NCBI GenBank assembly: GCA_033064195.1
Contig: JARBJD010000059.1
Span: 247,879-311,878 of the forward strand
Direction of reading: 5' to 3'
DNA: 64,000 nucleotides
From: Blattamonas nauphoetae
Taxonomy: Eukaryota > Preaxostyla > Oxymonadida
The translations under genes and the position numbers were made by a program. This document shows, one piece after another, positions 9,730 through 21,076 of the stretch (the first letter of the stretch is position 1; the number at the start of each line of letters is the position of its first letter). The notes below the pieces were generated by a model that was given only the letters and a program-made list of their open reading frames with translations, was not told the DNA's origin and ran no database searches.

Positions 9730-12700
9730 TCATGCAGTGGGATCGTTCGGTTGGGGTGGGAGTTCAATTTTCGGTTCAGGATTGATGAACTCGTTCAGCT
9801 CGGACAGCGTCGGTCTGTCGTTGGGATCGGTCGAGAGACACATCTCAATCATTTCTTTCATTTTCGAGTTCTTCACTCCATCCATGTTCAGCGTCGACCC
9901 AACTCCCATCTGACGCTGAGCATTCACTGCATCCACTTCCCCAAACGGCACAGAATCCGTCTCCATTTCCCACAAGATCAGGCCAAGACTAAAAACTGCC
10001 GCTTTCGAAATGTCAATCGAGTTCTGAATTGAGTTCTCGTTATCTATCTCAGGCGGACTCCAGCGACGAGCTTCCACAATCTGCGCTTGTCGGTCTGCTT
10101 CTGGCCCTTCTCCATTCGACACTGCTTGCTCGCCCTGAACATTCAGGAACACATTGTTCGCGGCGTCCACAATCACAACATGCGATGACAGCTTCGTCAG
10201 GATTTTCGCCGATTTGTCTGTCTCCCAAATCTTCAGAATTCCCTTCACAAGTTGTTGTCGAACAGCTTCCTTCGTCAGCGCAATCTTCCTTCCTTGTTCG
10301 GTGTGAAGTCGATCATACAGAGTGTCTGTCTTTCGAACTACTTCCATTTGAAACTGTCCAGAGCACGCCAGAGCTTCCACAAACTGATCCTTCTGACTCC
10401 ACACACCAGATGCCATCATGTGTTGTTGAACTGTCTGGTCACACACTCCCAACGCCTTCGATTCGATCGTCGTCAGCGCACTGTTCGGCGCATTCGACGG
10501 AGTGTGGTCCACATCTTCCAGTTTCTCAACTTCCACATTGTCTTGTGTCTCCATCTCATTTCCTGGTTCTGGTTCTTTCGTCTTTCTGCGCTGGAGAACG
10601 ACAATCACGACAATGACAACGATGATCGCGACAATGATGACGACGATGAGAGGGATCAGCCAGGGAAGAGTGTGACTCAAAATCGTTGTCCTCGCCTTCT
10701 TTGCACTCATCTTCAATTCGAACGACTCGGTCGTGTGTCCTTTTCCAAACTCAATCCGGGCCAGCCATCGAGGCGAGTTCGAGAGTGTGGAGAGGCGAGA
10801 GGCCGGGAGGGAGAGAGAGATTGATGTTTCGGTCCAATTGGTCGTCAGTTCGAAGAGATCAATCACTTCATGTTTGACCTCATTCGCTGACGACGAGTCA
10901 TCCTCAAACACTTCCAACGAGAGTCCACACGGCACAAGCTTTGTTCCAACAATCTCAACAGAATATCGATCCTCCTTCTTCACAAACTCACTCGAGCAGT
11001 TCTTTGTGATCAGCGACGGTTCAAAGAAAGCGTGTCGTGGTGAAAAATTCTCTCCATCGACAACACATTCATCGTCTGTACTCACCCACATGTCGTTTTC
11101 AGCTAGTATCGATCCAGCGCTGAACGACTCAAACGAGATTATTCCCGTTCCAACACATCTGATGTTCTGCCGAGCAGAAGGGAAGGTGGTAGAGGGGAGT
11201 CCATTGTGTGCCAGATCGATCTGGCGCAGTGTCACATTGCTGTTCGTCGCGTGGATCGCTCCCTGACCAAGCTTGCTGAATGTCGTCCATGAAATCTCAC
11301 ACACGCATTCTTTCAGCACAACCAGACCACTCTCCCACGAGCACAGCTTCTCGGAGTCTGTTGGGGTTTCGTTGGATGATGTGGATTTGCCAGTGAATGT
11401 GCTTCGAGTGATGGCCAGAGTCCATTTCTTGCTTGGCTGTCCTTCCGCTGACACGAGAGCCACTTCAGGAAGATCGGAGAGTGTCAGCGATTGGATCGTC
11501 GCTGATTCCAGTCCGACCAGCTTGATCAACGTGGACGAGTATTTCAGATCTGAGACAACAATCTTCTCGATTTCGACGACTCCAGAAGTGGCTGAGAGCA
11601 GATAGAACGAGATCAGCGAAGAAGAGACGAACCAGCAGTCCTTTACTGTCAACTCACCTCCGAGTGACTCGATCAGCGAGTCGGTGTTGACGATGGGAGG
11701 AAGAGAGAAGGAGAGATGGCTGAGTGTCAGAATCGGTGCTTGTCCTCCATCGGGACTGTTCACCATCCTTCCTTCCCTCTCAACAACAATCACACTCTTC
11801 GACGACGACGATTCCACGCTCGTTCGCTTCGCTGGTGGATCAAACTCTCCATTCAGAAACGACGATTCAACAATTGTGATCGTACATGGCTGGTTTCCCC
11901 CAACATTCTTCCCTGCTCGAGCAAGACCTCGACAGTTCCAGCTTCCCTCCCCACACCCTGCAAGATCCCTCCCATTCTGCTCAACTGTGATCGACTGGCC
12001 TTCGAATCGGACAAACGCAATTCGCAGAGGGATAGTGTGCCAAATGCTCTCTGCTGACTCAGCCTTGTCGATCGCCCAGCTCAGAGGATCAGCAGGATCA
12101 GCCAGAGAATCGAAGCCCTTCCATTTCGAGAAGTCCACTTCCTCGAGATTCGATCCTGTCGCAATGATTCGTGTTGCTTCTTTGGAATCTGTTTGATTGC
12201 AGTCGATGAATTCCACTTCGTTCACTTCAACTGACGCCGAGAAGTCGAACAGCATCAGAGAAGCAACACCCTCCTTCAGTCGCATTCGTCTCAGTGTCAC
12301 ATCGTCCAGAATCACAGTGGGAGATGAAGCGGCAGAATCTGCTGGAGCAACCAGGATGAGAGGTGCAGCAGTGAGGACGAAGTCATTCACTGTCAAAGTC
12401 CCTTCATCTCCTTGAATACAAATCAGTGTCTGTGTCAGCGAAAGTGTTCCGTCTTCCACTTCAAACAGCGGAAGAGGGAGTTCCATGCCCGATTCGAACG
12501 AGAATTCACAGGTCTCAATCAATCCGCGAGCAGAGTGATGTTTCACAAGCATCATCTGGAAAGGACATTCAATCGCAAAGATGAGGTTGTGGAACTCAAT
12601 CACAGCATCTGCATCGAGCTCCAACGCAACGAGATCGTACAGCGGAGATTCTTCATCTCGTTTGATCTTCACAGACGAATCACCGCTTTCTGCTTCTTTG

Positions 12701-15700
12701 ATGAAACTGATGTGCTGACTGCTGCAGAATCCACGCTCGAAAATGCAGAACTCATCCCCAACACCGACTGTCATATTTATCATCTTTCCTCGATCGTCCA
12801 TCACGTGGAGAAACGGCGTGATCGCACGGAAGGAGTGTAGCTCGGAGGAAGTGTATGGTGAGTCCACATCTGTTGAAGATCCATTGAGTTTGAATTCAGG
12901 AAGAGAAAAATCGAACGAATCTGACGGTGACGACTCGAAATAAACCTGACACTGTATGGAGAGGTTGGTTGATTGTCGGCTGGTGGAGCAGATATCTTCT
13001 TTCATGTCTTCTATCCTGTCACTGAACTCATCGAAATGTACACTCTTGGCGAAGAATGACTCAAAGTCCACATCTTCTGTGTCTTCAATGTAGACAGCGC
13101 CTCCAGCTTCTGCGGAACAGTTGACGAAGAAGACTTGGTTGATTCCGACGGAATCACCGTGGAATGACGACAGGAAAGTACCTTTGCCAGTTGTTGATAC
13201 ATTCACCACACTGGACACTCTCTTTGGTTCAGTGTCGGCCACAAAGTTGAAATACCCACCCAATATGTCGATACACGAATGGCCGTTGAAAGACAGTCCA
13301 GAAAAGTGACAGAAATCAAATTCGACAATCCCTGAGGATTCGAGGAAAGGGCGATGAAATTGTCCAGCATCTCCAAAGACTACGCAATCCCACATGACAA
13401 ATCGACTCGACGTGTCCACTTTCACCAGCGGAGAGGATGTCTGAGACTCAAGTTGAATGGTGAAAGTTTGTATTTCGACTTCCGGCGAGTCTTGGATTGT
13501 GAACATACTCTCTGTCAGTGTTTCTGGATCCTGCTGGAGAAGGACACTGGTATAGTATCCCACTCCATATTCAGATTTCCAAAGGAGGCGGTGCTGGGTG
13601 ATCGTCACTGGTTTCTGGACAATTGGGACATCAAAAGGAAGATTATTAGTCGCAACTAGCTTTTTACTAGTCGGCAGATTGGCAAAAATCTCATCGAGGT
13701 GAAAATCCGATGGATGAATGCTATTGGTTCTCAGAAGATTCGGATTCTGGATCACAGTGGGAGTTGAGAGAGTGAAAGAAGCTGTGCTGGCGTTAACAGG
13801 TCCGACACCAGTCCCAGAATCGTCTTCATTTTCCTACCTGAAGTGTGGAGCTGTTCCGTATAGATCACACCATCTGAGAAGAGTGCGTGTTCTGTCTTCA
13901 TCGAGTCCTTCAACCAGAAAGTGAGTCGGTTTGCTTGGTGCTGCTGCATTTGACAGACAAGTGACAGAGAATGTTGAGTCAATGTCAGGTGTTGCGATGA
14001 GGTGAATTCCTCCCACATTTCCTTCATCAGATACACAATTCCGAACATTCGACCATGTCAGATAGACTGGTACAGATCGAAACACTTCCACTGCAGCTGG
14101 TCCCTCTCCTTCTGTTCGGTGAACGTGAGAGATTGTGGTGCTAAACAAATAAACCAGAGTACAGTCATGTGCAGAGATCACACTCTGAGTGGTTGAGATA
14201 TGCGTGATAATCGAGTTTTCCAGACTGATTTGAGCTCCATCTGTGGCTTGGATAAGATTCGCTGCTGCGTTTCTGATGTTCGTGATTTGACAATAGGAGA
14301 GAGTTAAATTTGCATCTGGGCCAGTGGCTGAGAAGAAAGGAACAGCTAGCTCATCGATTTGGTCAACAACGACATCGCGGAGTTTACACATGCCTTGAGT
14401 GGAGACGGTGACAAGCGACGATGATTCGTCGAGAGGGGCAAGCTGGAAAACTGATATCCAGCATTCTGCTCCAGCTTTGACAGTCAACGAGAAGCTGGTG
14501 GCGACAGGAGCGGTTGGATTGAGACTGTCTTGTGGGTGCCATTGTTTGAGTCTGAGATCACGTGAATCAATTTCAAAGGTGCCGTAACGGCCGCTTTTAA
14601 GGATGAACGTGTCTGCGCCAGCATTGCTGTCGAGGGCTGTCTGGAGAGTGTCAGGTTCCAAGTCAGGTTCGACAACAACTTCCCCATTGCCTACCTCAAT
14701 GGTGAGGGGAGAGAGACCGATATAGGCTAAAGAACAAGCTTGTTGGCTGTTGGAGATACAACCCAAAAAAGACCACAGTTTGAGCGAATAGGAGGGAGTC
14801 CCTACATCTTCGTATGCTTGGGAGTCGGAGGAGAACGAGGTGTATAAGAATTGGCTTGAGCCAAGGGCGACGTCCAGCGCGTGAGAGAAGAGGCTTCCGT
14901 TGTAGTTGAACAGACAGTTGGAGACAATGATTCCGTCGCAGGAAATGATGTCTGAATGGCTCGCGGTTTTGAAGTTCGAGAAATTGGAGGCAGTGAGAGT
15001 GATGATTCCTCTCGTGTGATGGTGAAGAACGGATGAGGTCGAGTAGCTTGCTTTCGACCAACACTCTTCGAAAGATGTTGAAGTGATCGATGTTGTTGTA
15101 CGTTCATTCTCAAGAGAGATGTCGATCACTCCTCCATGCATCCCTCCCCCACAATTTGAGAACTGGCAGTATTCAACGAGGAGAGGAGACGAACATCGGA
15201 TGATGATTGCTGCACCATCTGTGTAACGATATTCTTCGTTTTCATCTTTCCCGTCGATGTCTGTGAAGATGCAGCAGGTGAATCGGATGGTGTGCGAGAA
15301 CGACGAGAAGAGAAAGTTGGTACCTTCGTCATAGTACAGCCCTCCATCAAAATGATAATCAAAAAAATCGAAAAGGGTTCCTTTTCCGAAGTTTTTCTCT
15401 TCCCATTCGTAGACATCAGCGACAGACTTGTCTTTGCGGAGATTCGGACCCAAATACGGTCGAAAAATGTTGAGCTCCAGTCCTCGTCGAGGAATGGGTT
15501 GGACTGAACTTGTTGCGCATGAAACGAAGGAAGTGTTCGTGATGAGCAAGTCTCCTCCAAGATTCATGTCTCGGACAACCGAACCACACAGAACCGACGT
15601 GCTATTTGTGATCGAATTTGAGAACAATCGTTGAGACCATACTCCTTGATGAGATGGATTAAAGTGGCCTGAACTTGTTCTTGTCACATTTTCTATGTGA

Positions 15701-16398
15701 TTTCCAGACAGTAATGTTTCGATTCGTCCACAGTTCTTGTTCGAGCGAGGCGAGTGCGCAACTTGAACGAGAAGTCCACTGTCTGATACAATCTGAGTCG
15801 AGTCGATCGTGCAAGACATCATTGAGATGCAAAGACCCAAATGACGAGCGTTCGGAAGAATTAGAGTTGTGGCTCCACTGATCGAGGACGACGAAAAGAG
15901 CGAGCTGCTTTTGACGCATATCCGCGTCATTTCATCCCCTCCAGAATGCTCTGAGCATGTAATCACAAATGGGGATTGCTGACGAGGAACATAAATCTTG
16001 CTGTTTGACACAACAATGGAGGACGAACAAATCGACAAAACAGAAATCGATTGTCCGGCGTATCTAGATGAGTATCGACGATGTGGTATGTTGGGATGAT
16101 TGTGATATGCATCCAGCTGCAATCCATCAAGTTCGACGGAAGAGTTCGAGATGCAGAGAAGGGCCGAGAAACGATTTGAGTGAATGGCGCGTTCATCAAG
16201 AATGATCTTTGTGTTCCAATTCCCTTGGAGCTTCAAGGAACTGTCCATGATTCCCAGATTTCTACATTCATATTGGGTCGAATCCAAGGTCAATGTATTA
16301 CTTAAAAAGTGATTCGATTGATTCTGTTCAAGGTGCTGATGAATGACGTTCTCGAGAGAGATTGCTTGTGAAACAACCAGAAAATGTAGCAGGAGCAT
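9730..16398 (-). CDS. Beta-helix surface receptor with one TM helix and a cytosolic pseudokinase
   Basis: Two exons (16398-13838 and 13786-9730) joined over a 51-base intron give about 2205 aa ending in TGA. Residues 1-16 (MLLLHFLVVSQAIS) form a signal peptide. The next roughly 1850 residues are Ser/Thr-rich short beta strands with repeated N-x-S/T sites, typical of pectin-lyase-like right-handed beta-helices. A single helix (LIPLIVVIIVAIIVVIVVIV) lies at about 1892-1916, followed by RRK. The C-terminal domain from about 1984 shows kinase C-lobe landmarks: RWSPPE (APE-like) near 2096, VFSLGLILWEM, and DRPTLSEL near 2179. The HRD and DFG motifs are absent (HVVIVDAANNVFLNV stands at the loop), so it is probably catalytically dead. 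By inference an extracellular ligand- or glycan-binding receptor; such genes are expanded in oxymonads as I recall. Confidence 0.75.
13787..13837 (-). other. 51-base intron in the beta-helix gene
   Basis: The first frame runs to a TAG that lies within the donor (TTCAG then GTAGGAAAATG), and the second frame opens just downstream. Removing GTAGGA..GTTAACGCCAG restores one continuous frame reading PHF-STASFTLSTPTVIQNPN. A GTTAAC element 5 bases before the acceptor AG resembles a branch point placed very close to the 3' splice site. Confidence 0.7.
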
Positions 16399-16689
16399 TC
16401 GTACGGGAGTAGACGAATTGAGAATTGAATATTGAGAAGTGAATGTTAGCCTGACCCATTAATTGAGGGAGGCTCACCTTGAATTTCGACCAGAATCTGA
16501 AATCAGTATTGTTGCTTCCATTATCTTTCACAAACGCTGAAATACAAGGCTCAAGGATGGTGATGATGATGATGAAAAGGCACGTGAAAGGGCAAAGAAG
16601 TGATAAAAATGAAGTAAAAAAAGATTGTAAGATCCGCTATATCATCCAAAGATATGGCATTGAATGCTGATAGTTAAATTCCGCTGTCA

Positions 16690-17808
16690 CTAAAACCGGT
16701 TGGGTGGAGGTGGAGGTGGTGGGGATTGTTGGTTCCGACGTGGTGGAGACAGTGGCTGTGATTGGGAGTTTGTCGGATGCGGCGGGAGGTTTCGTGGAAG
16801 TGGTGGGGGTGATACACTCACCGGAGAAACCGAGCCACGTGAGAAACGAGCAGTATCAACACGCCGTTCACGAACATGGATTCGGTTCGAATGGAGGATT
16901 AAGGAGCCGCTTTGGCTGATGGCTTGCTGTGCTTCGCTCTCTGTCTTGAAATGCACAACTGCTGACACTGTGCGGTCTGGTGGGGCCTTGTGGATGTGCA
17001 AATTGGTGATAATTGATGTTGGGAAGAGAGTGTTGACTATATCGCTGGGAATCACTCCATTCGGAAGATTTGTCAAGTAAACCGATGTTGAGTGGACTTG
17101 GACGGGTGGGGGCGAACAACTCGCACGTGCTGGGCTAGACCGAGGTTGAAACTTTACTGTCAGACCAGGATGCATTGAAATCCAGCGAGATCGATCTCGA
17201 AATGCCGCATTGGTTGAACGTGCATCTGGAAACACAACATGACAGCATTTGAGGTTTGGGTAGATCGTGTGAAAATAGAGACTCACTTTTGTTGGATTGG
17301 CGGGATGGATCATCGTCCGGATGTCTGTTTCAGTGCAGTCAAGTGGAAGATGAGAAAGAAGTAGCTTGTTTGGGAATAGTTTATAGCGACTCAGAGTGAG
17401 TTGAGTGTCCTGGCTGTAGAAGGGCTGATTGACGATGGCCGACTTTATGGTGTCAAAATCCGTTGTCGACAGGATATCAAGAGCGAAGCGGTAAGTAGAG
17501 GAGGCATCGTTGTGAGGTCTCGAATCGAAATAGTAGACTTCTCCAAATTGTGAGAAGAACGACTTGACTTCGTCCACCACGTTCGGGTATGCAGTAACAT
17601 ATTCTAAATCGAGAGAGAAGGGAGTATCATTTGGCTCAGGAATGTTCGGTGCGGGAAAAGGACCGAGGGCTTGGGTAGGGACGTATCCAGTGAGCTGTGT
17701 GTCATTTCTGTTTTCGCTCAGGATTCCAAAGCTGTCACCTTGGATAACATGGATCGATTGGACCCCAGACTGAGGCGGACAATCATATAGAATTGTTTTT
17801 AACGACAT
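16690..17808 (-). CDS. RNA-binding protein with RRM-type domains and proline-rich tail
   Basis: 372 aa from an ATG at 17808 to TAG, which is immediately followed by TGA. After an N-terminal extension there are three ferredoxin-like RRM units. One is around residues 68-140 (FSLDLEYVTAYP, then a strand in TYRFALDIL). The second is around 147-222 (KLLLSHLPLDCTETDIRTMI, CCHVVFPDARS). The third is around 242-318 (SVYLTNLPNGVIPSDIVNTLF, AVVHFKTESEAQQAI). RNP1 aromatics are poorly kept, as in PTB/PUF60-like or divergent RRMs. The last 50 residues are Pro/Ser/Arg, ending in a run of prolines. Likely a nuclear splicing or mRNA-binding factor. It lies head-to-head with the gene at 17970. Confidence 0.7.
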   Translation of the reverse strand: MSLKTILYDCPPQSGVQSIHVIQGDSFGILSENRNDTQLTGYVPTQALGPFPAPNIPEPNDTPFSLDLEYVTAYPNVVDEVKSFFSQFGEVYYFDSRPHNDASSTYRFALDILSTTDFDTIKSAIVNQPFYSQDTQLTLSRYKLFPNKLLLSHLPLDCTETDIRTMIHPANPTKVSLYFHTIYPNLKCCHVVFPDARSTNAAFRDRSRWISMHPGLTVKFQPRSSPARASCSPPPVQVHSTSVYLTNLPNGVIPSDIVNTLFPTSIITNLHIHKAPPDRTVSAVVHFKTESEAQQAISQSGSLILHSNRIHVRERRVDTARFSRGSVSPVSVSPPPLPRNLPPHPTNSQSQPLSPPRRNQQSPPPPPPPNRF

Positions 17809-17969
17809 AGGTATTAGATCTCAACCCATTGATGGTTTATCAGATCCTTTCAAACAACGATTTCTCCTGAGACTATTTTCGGATTCAAAATTATTTGATT
17901 GATTTTCAAATGTCTTTGATTGCATCCACCAGTTGTCGACAGACTCATACAATTGCATTCTAATTAGGG
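17809..17969. promoter_or_regulatory. Shared divergent upstream region
   Basis: Only 161 bases separate the start codons of the RRM gene (minus) and the helical-repeat gene (plus), so both promoters must lie here or inside the genes. The region is AT-rich; no TATA box or other named element is evident by eye. Confidence 0.35.
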
Positions 17970-20801
17970 ATGAAACCACCAATCCTCCAAGGGACGGATC
18001 CATCAAAAATGCCTCCCAAGCATAGATTGGGGAGAAAGAGCTGCAAGATCCAACCTATCCTTCAGATACAATGTCTTCGAGCTTCGAATTCAGATGATCA
18101 CCTCGTACAATCGCCACTTCACAACCTCTCAGACGATGACACTGAATCATCACTCGATTTACCTTCAATCACATCCACAACTGAAGCATTTACAATTACT
18201 GCCAAAGAACCCCACTATATCCAAATTTCAAAGCAAATTCTTCCATATGAAGTGAAAAGAAAGCAAAGCAATCTCACTCTAATGTCGGAACAAGCACACC
18301 TGGAGGATGAGGAAATATCTCTTTCCACCACCATCACGTCGGATTGGAGATTGATCTTACAGGATTCTGTAACGGCTGATGCTCTACAACAAGGATGTGT
18401 CTCGCTATACGATCAGGTAAACTCTGACTTGCCCCTCACACAAGCCGAAATGGATCATGCTACCCATTTTCTGGAATATGCAAGTATCCACGTCAAATAT
18501 CGCGGCTACCCCAACGACAAGTTTCTCCAAACCTTGTTGTCCGAAGATGAGCCTGGACAAGCAAAAGTGACGAATGCCCTCATTAAAATGGTTTGTTATC
18601 CATCGGACACTCTCCAAATGGCTGCTCTCTCATTTTTTGATGTCGTTACTTCAAAGTTATACTCATCATCCTCCGTCAAAGTGGCTACCACACGTTTGTT
18701 GACTCAGCTCTTCCACGAGCTCCAACCCCACGAAATCCCAGTGAACGGAGCAACAATTAAATTCCACAGCCATCTCGTGTCGATTATTGATAGTTTTTTC
18801 TGCTTTCTGTCGAAAGATGACATCCGCGGCGATCACCGATTCCCCTGGTTCCTTCATCACCGTGAAAACATTCCTTCTGAAGTTATCGAACCAGTTTTCA
18901 AATCATCCTCCATTTATTTGTGGCATCTCATCACCCCTCCAGTTTGTCCAGCTGATCCTCACTTCGGCTTTGCTCTTTTGTCGAACATGAAACACTTCAA
19001 TCAGATTGTCACAAATCAACAGCCTGAGTCACGCCTTCCATATCTTCCAACTTTTTTCAGAGATTTTCCAAACGACCTTATGGAGAAACTTGTTCCTATT
19101 CTGGGTCTGACCTCGAAAAATGAAGTTAAACTCTGTCTTGTCTCTGACCAAGCGAATCCACATGCCATGCTCGCCTGGCAGAAGGGCTTTGAATATCTGC
19201 TTGCTCGAGTGAGCGAGGGGAAGCGGTTCTTCGATATGGAGATGCTGGCCGTTCTTTACTTCCTGTCTCATGGACGGTCTTACCTGGAACTGATCTTCTG
19301 GTCTGACGACCAATTTGAACTCAAACAGAGACAACGGATCGTCTCTTCGTCGAAATTGGACTCGGAGGCACTCTGGACACTCTTCACTCCAACCCAGCCA
19401 CACCATGCCAATACGATTCTCGCTGCATTCAGAAGATTCATGAATCATACAAACAGCGTTGAATGTTCGAAACACATTTGGAGTGGATGGTTTCCCAGCT
19501 TCGTCAACACTGTTGATCCATCCAAACTACCATTCACTTCTGAATTCATCCCGCTCCACACAAGCCTCATCGGATTGTTGGATGATCATCTCGCAAAGAT
19601 TGAGAAAAGTCAGTGCTCGAGGAATTGCGTCTTGACAGACCGACTTCGACGGGAACTGGACGAAACGTACCAAACGTTCTTTGAACAAACGAAAGATTAT
19701 ATCGTCTATCTTTCACTCCATCCGTTCGCGTTAGAAAATGGGTACAGACAAAACCTCATTCTTGGCTTTCTCAGACACTCCTATCTGCACGATCACGAAA
19801 ACAACCTGACCAAGCAGTATCGAGAGGAGGTGAGACGGGAAATGGATGCGTCTGCCCTCTCGTCATCGTCTCCTCCCTTCATCCTCACGACTGAGCTTGT
19901 TTGTGGTCTCATCGATGCCGAAATTCTCAACATTGTCGACAAAATTGTTGCTCTGCTCGACGGCAACTCGCTTTTGAGCGACGACACTGTCCTCCGAATA
20001 TCAGCGTTCTGCAGACTGCAACTCAAATCCATATATCTTCCCGAACTGTTCAGAACTGCTGGCAGAACACCAGAACACTTCTTCCACGCATTCGAATCTC
20101 TACTCTCTCTCCCCATTGCTCTTTTTGAGGAAGCACCAATCAAACATCTCCTTTCGACTCGACCATACTCCCTTCAACCGACATACGACGAATGGGACGA
20201 TGTTGATTTCGAGAGAGTCGGAATTGTGAGGCAAATCATCAACAGAAACAATCTCGCGGTAATCTTTGAGAAGGATAAACTCAACTGGCATGTGATTCAC
20301 TTTGTCAGCAAAATCCTGCCACAAGCTCGCCATAGCGCTGCTCGATTGCATCAGTACAAGCTCGAACGATTGCTTGCTCCAGCAATCGACATTCTCGTCG
20401 ACTTCTTACTCCAAACACCCAACGTCAGGAAGCAAGACTCTTCGCTATTTTATGAAGGAGAAGATCAAGAGAAAGTCTTCATCGATATCAGCAAACTATG
20501 CGAACAGCGTGTGCTTTCTCTGTGTCTCAGTCGGATTGGATTCTTCTCTCGCTTTGTGGCTGCTTTGATCGACAACAACTTCAACGCAAGCGTTTATTTT
20601 CTGCAGATGATCGTTGATCGTGAAAAACGATCTCATCTTGACATCGACAATCAAAACGCGATTCGACGAACCATCCCATATTATCTGGAGGAAGGTTGGC
20701 AAGATGCTTTAGAATTCATCTTCGTCCAGAGGATGGATGCCAACTCTTTCGACGCCCAAAATAAAACGACATGGATGATGCTGTGCTTTGGAGCAAATTA
20801 G
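17970..20801 (+). CDS. Large helical-repeat (ARM/HEAT-like) protein, intact copy
   Basis: 943 aa, ATG to TAG, without introns or frame breaks. The first 110 residues are basic then Ser/acidic and look disordered. From about residue 130 the chain is a regular succession of amphipathic helices rich in Leu, Phe and His, as in armadillo/HEAT solenoids. The C-terminus (RRTIPYYLEEGWQDALEFI) resembles the end of the copy at 22.4-24.5 kb (MLRKEGWDDAVE) and the fragment at 52.8 kb (LRLMAEEGLTDKLEQ), marking a multi-copy family. No catalytic residues are evident. A scaffold or regulatory role is conceivable but not shown. This is the only undamaged copy in the window. Confidence 0.75.
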   Translation: MKPPILQGTDPSKMPPKHRLGRKSCKIQPILQIQCLRASNSDDHLVQSPLHNLSDDDTESSLDLPSITSTTEAFTITAKEPHYIQISKQILPYEVKRKQSNLTLMSEQAHLEDEEISLSTTITSDWRLILQDSVTADALQQGCVSLYDQVNSDLPLTQAEMDHATHFLEYASIHVKYRGYPNDKFLQTLLSEDEPGQAKVTNALIKMVCYPSDTLQMAALSFFDVVTSKLYSSSSVKVATTRLLTQLFHELQPHEIPVNGATIKFHSHLVSIIDSFFCFLSKDDIRGDHRFPWFLHHRENIPSEVIEPVFKSSSIYLWHLITPPVCPADPHFGFALLSNMKHFNQIVTNQQPESRLPYLPTFFRDFPNDLMEKLVPILGLTSKNEVKLCLVSDQANPHAMLAWQKGFEYLLARVSEGKRFFDMEMLAVLYFLSHGRSYLELIFWSDDQFELKQRQRIVSSSKLDSEALWTLFTPTQPHHANTILAAFRRFMNHTNSVECSKHIWSGWFPSFVNTVDPSKLPFTSEFIPLHTSLIGLLDDHLAKIEKSQCSRNCVLTDRLRRELDETYQTFFEQTKDYIVYLSLHPFALENGYRQNLILGFLRHSYLHDHENNLTKQYREEVRREMDASALSSSSPPFILTTELVCGLIDAEILNIVDKIVALLDGNSLLSDDTVLRISAFCRLQLKSIYLPELFRTAGRTPEHFFHAFESLLSLPIALFEEAPIKHLLSTRPYSLQPTYDEWDDVDFERVGIVRQIINRNNLAVIFEKDKLNWHVIHFVSKILPQARHSAARLHQYKLERLLAPAIDILVDFLLQTPNVRKQDSSLFYEGEDQEKVFIDISKLCEQRVLSLCLSRIGFFSRFVAALIDNNFNASVYFLQMIVDREKRSHLDIDNQNAIRRTIPYYLEEGWQDALEFIFVQRMDANSFDAQNKTTWMMLCFGAN

Positions 20802-21068
20802 AACGTGGCGAAGAGGCGGATGTGTCTGACCGATGCTATCCACTCCAATTCATGTGATATCGTCTCGAATGGACGAATTAAGCACGTTCTGCGTTCTATA
20901 TCCTTTTCACTTCATCAATTGTTCTCATCTCATCGAGGGAATCATCTTTTTCTAGTTTTTTCTCCTCTACCCTTCCTCAAACAGCACATTCTCTCCGTAA
21001 TATTCTCAAGTGCAAATCTTTTGACATAGCTGTTATATATATTCTGGAATCATTCTTTTTCTCTGTCA
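20802..21068. other. 3' flank of the helical-repeat gene
   Basis: The frame continues open after the TAG for 75 codons (to 21029), but its composition is not obviously coding. AT-rich sequence leads to the transposon target site at 21069. Confidence 0.35.
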
Positions 21069-21076
21069 CTTCTGTG

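Noticed and set aside
20802-21029. Extension of the 943-aa protein beyond its TAG
   Set aside because: The frame is open for 75 codons but the composition is unlike the rest and it runs towards the hAT-like element; 3' flank is simpler.
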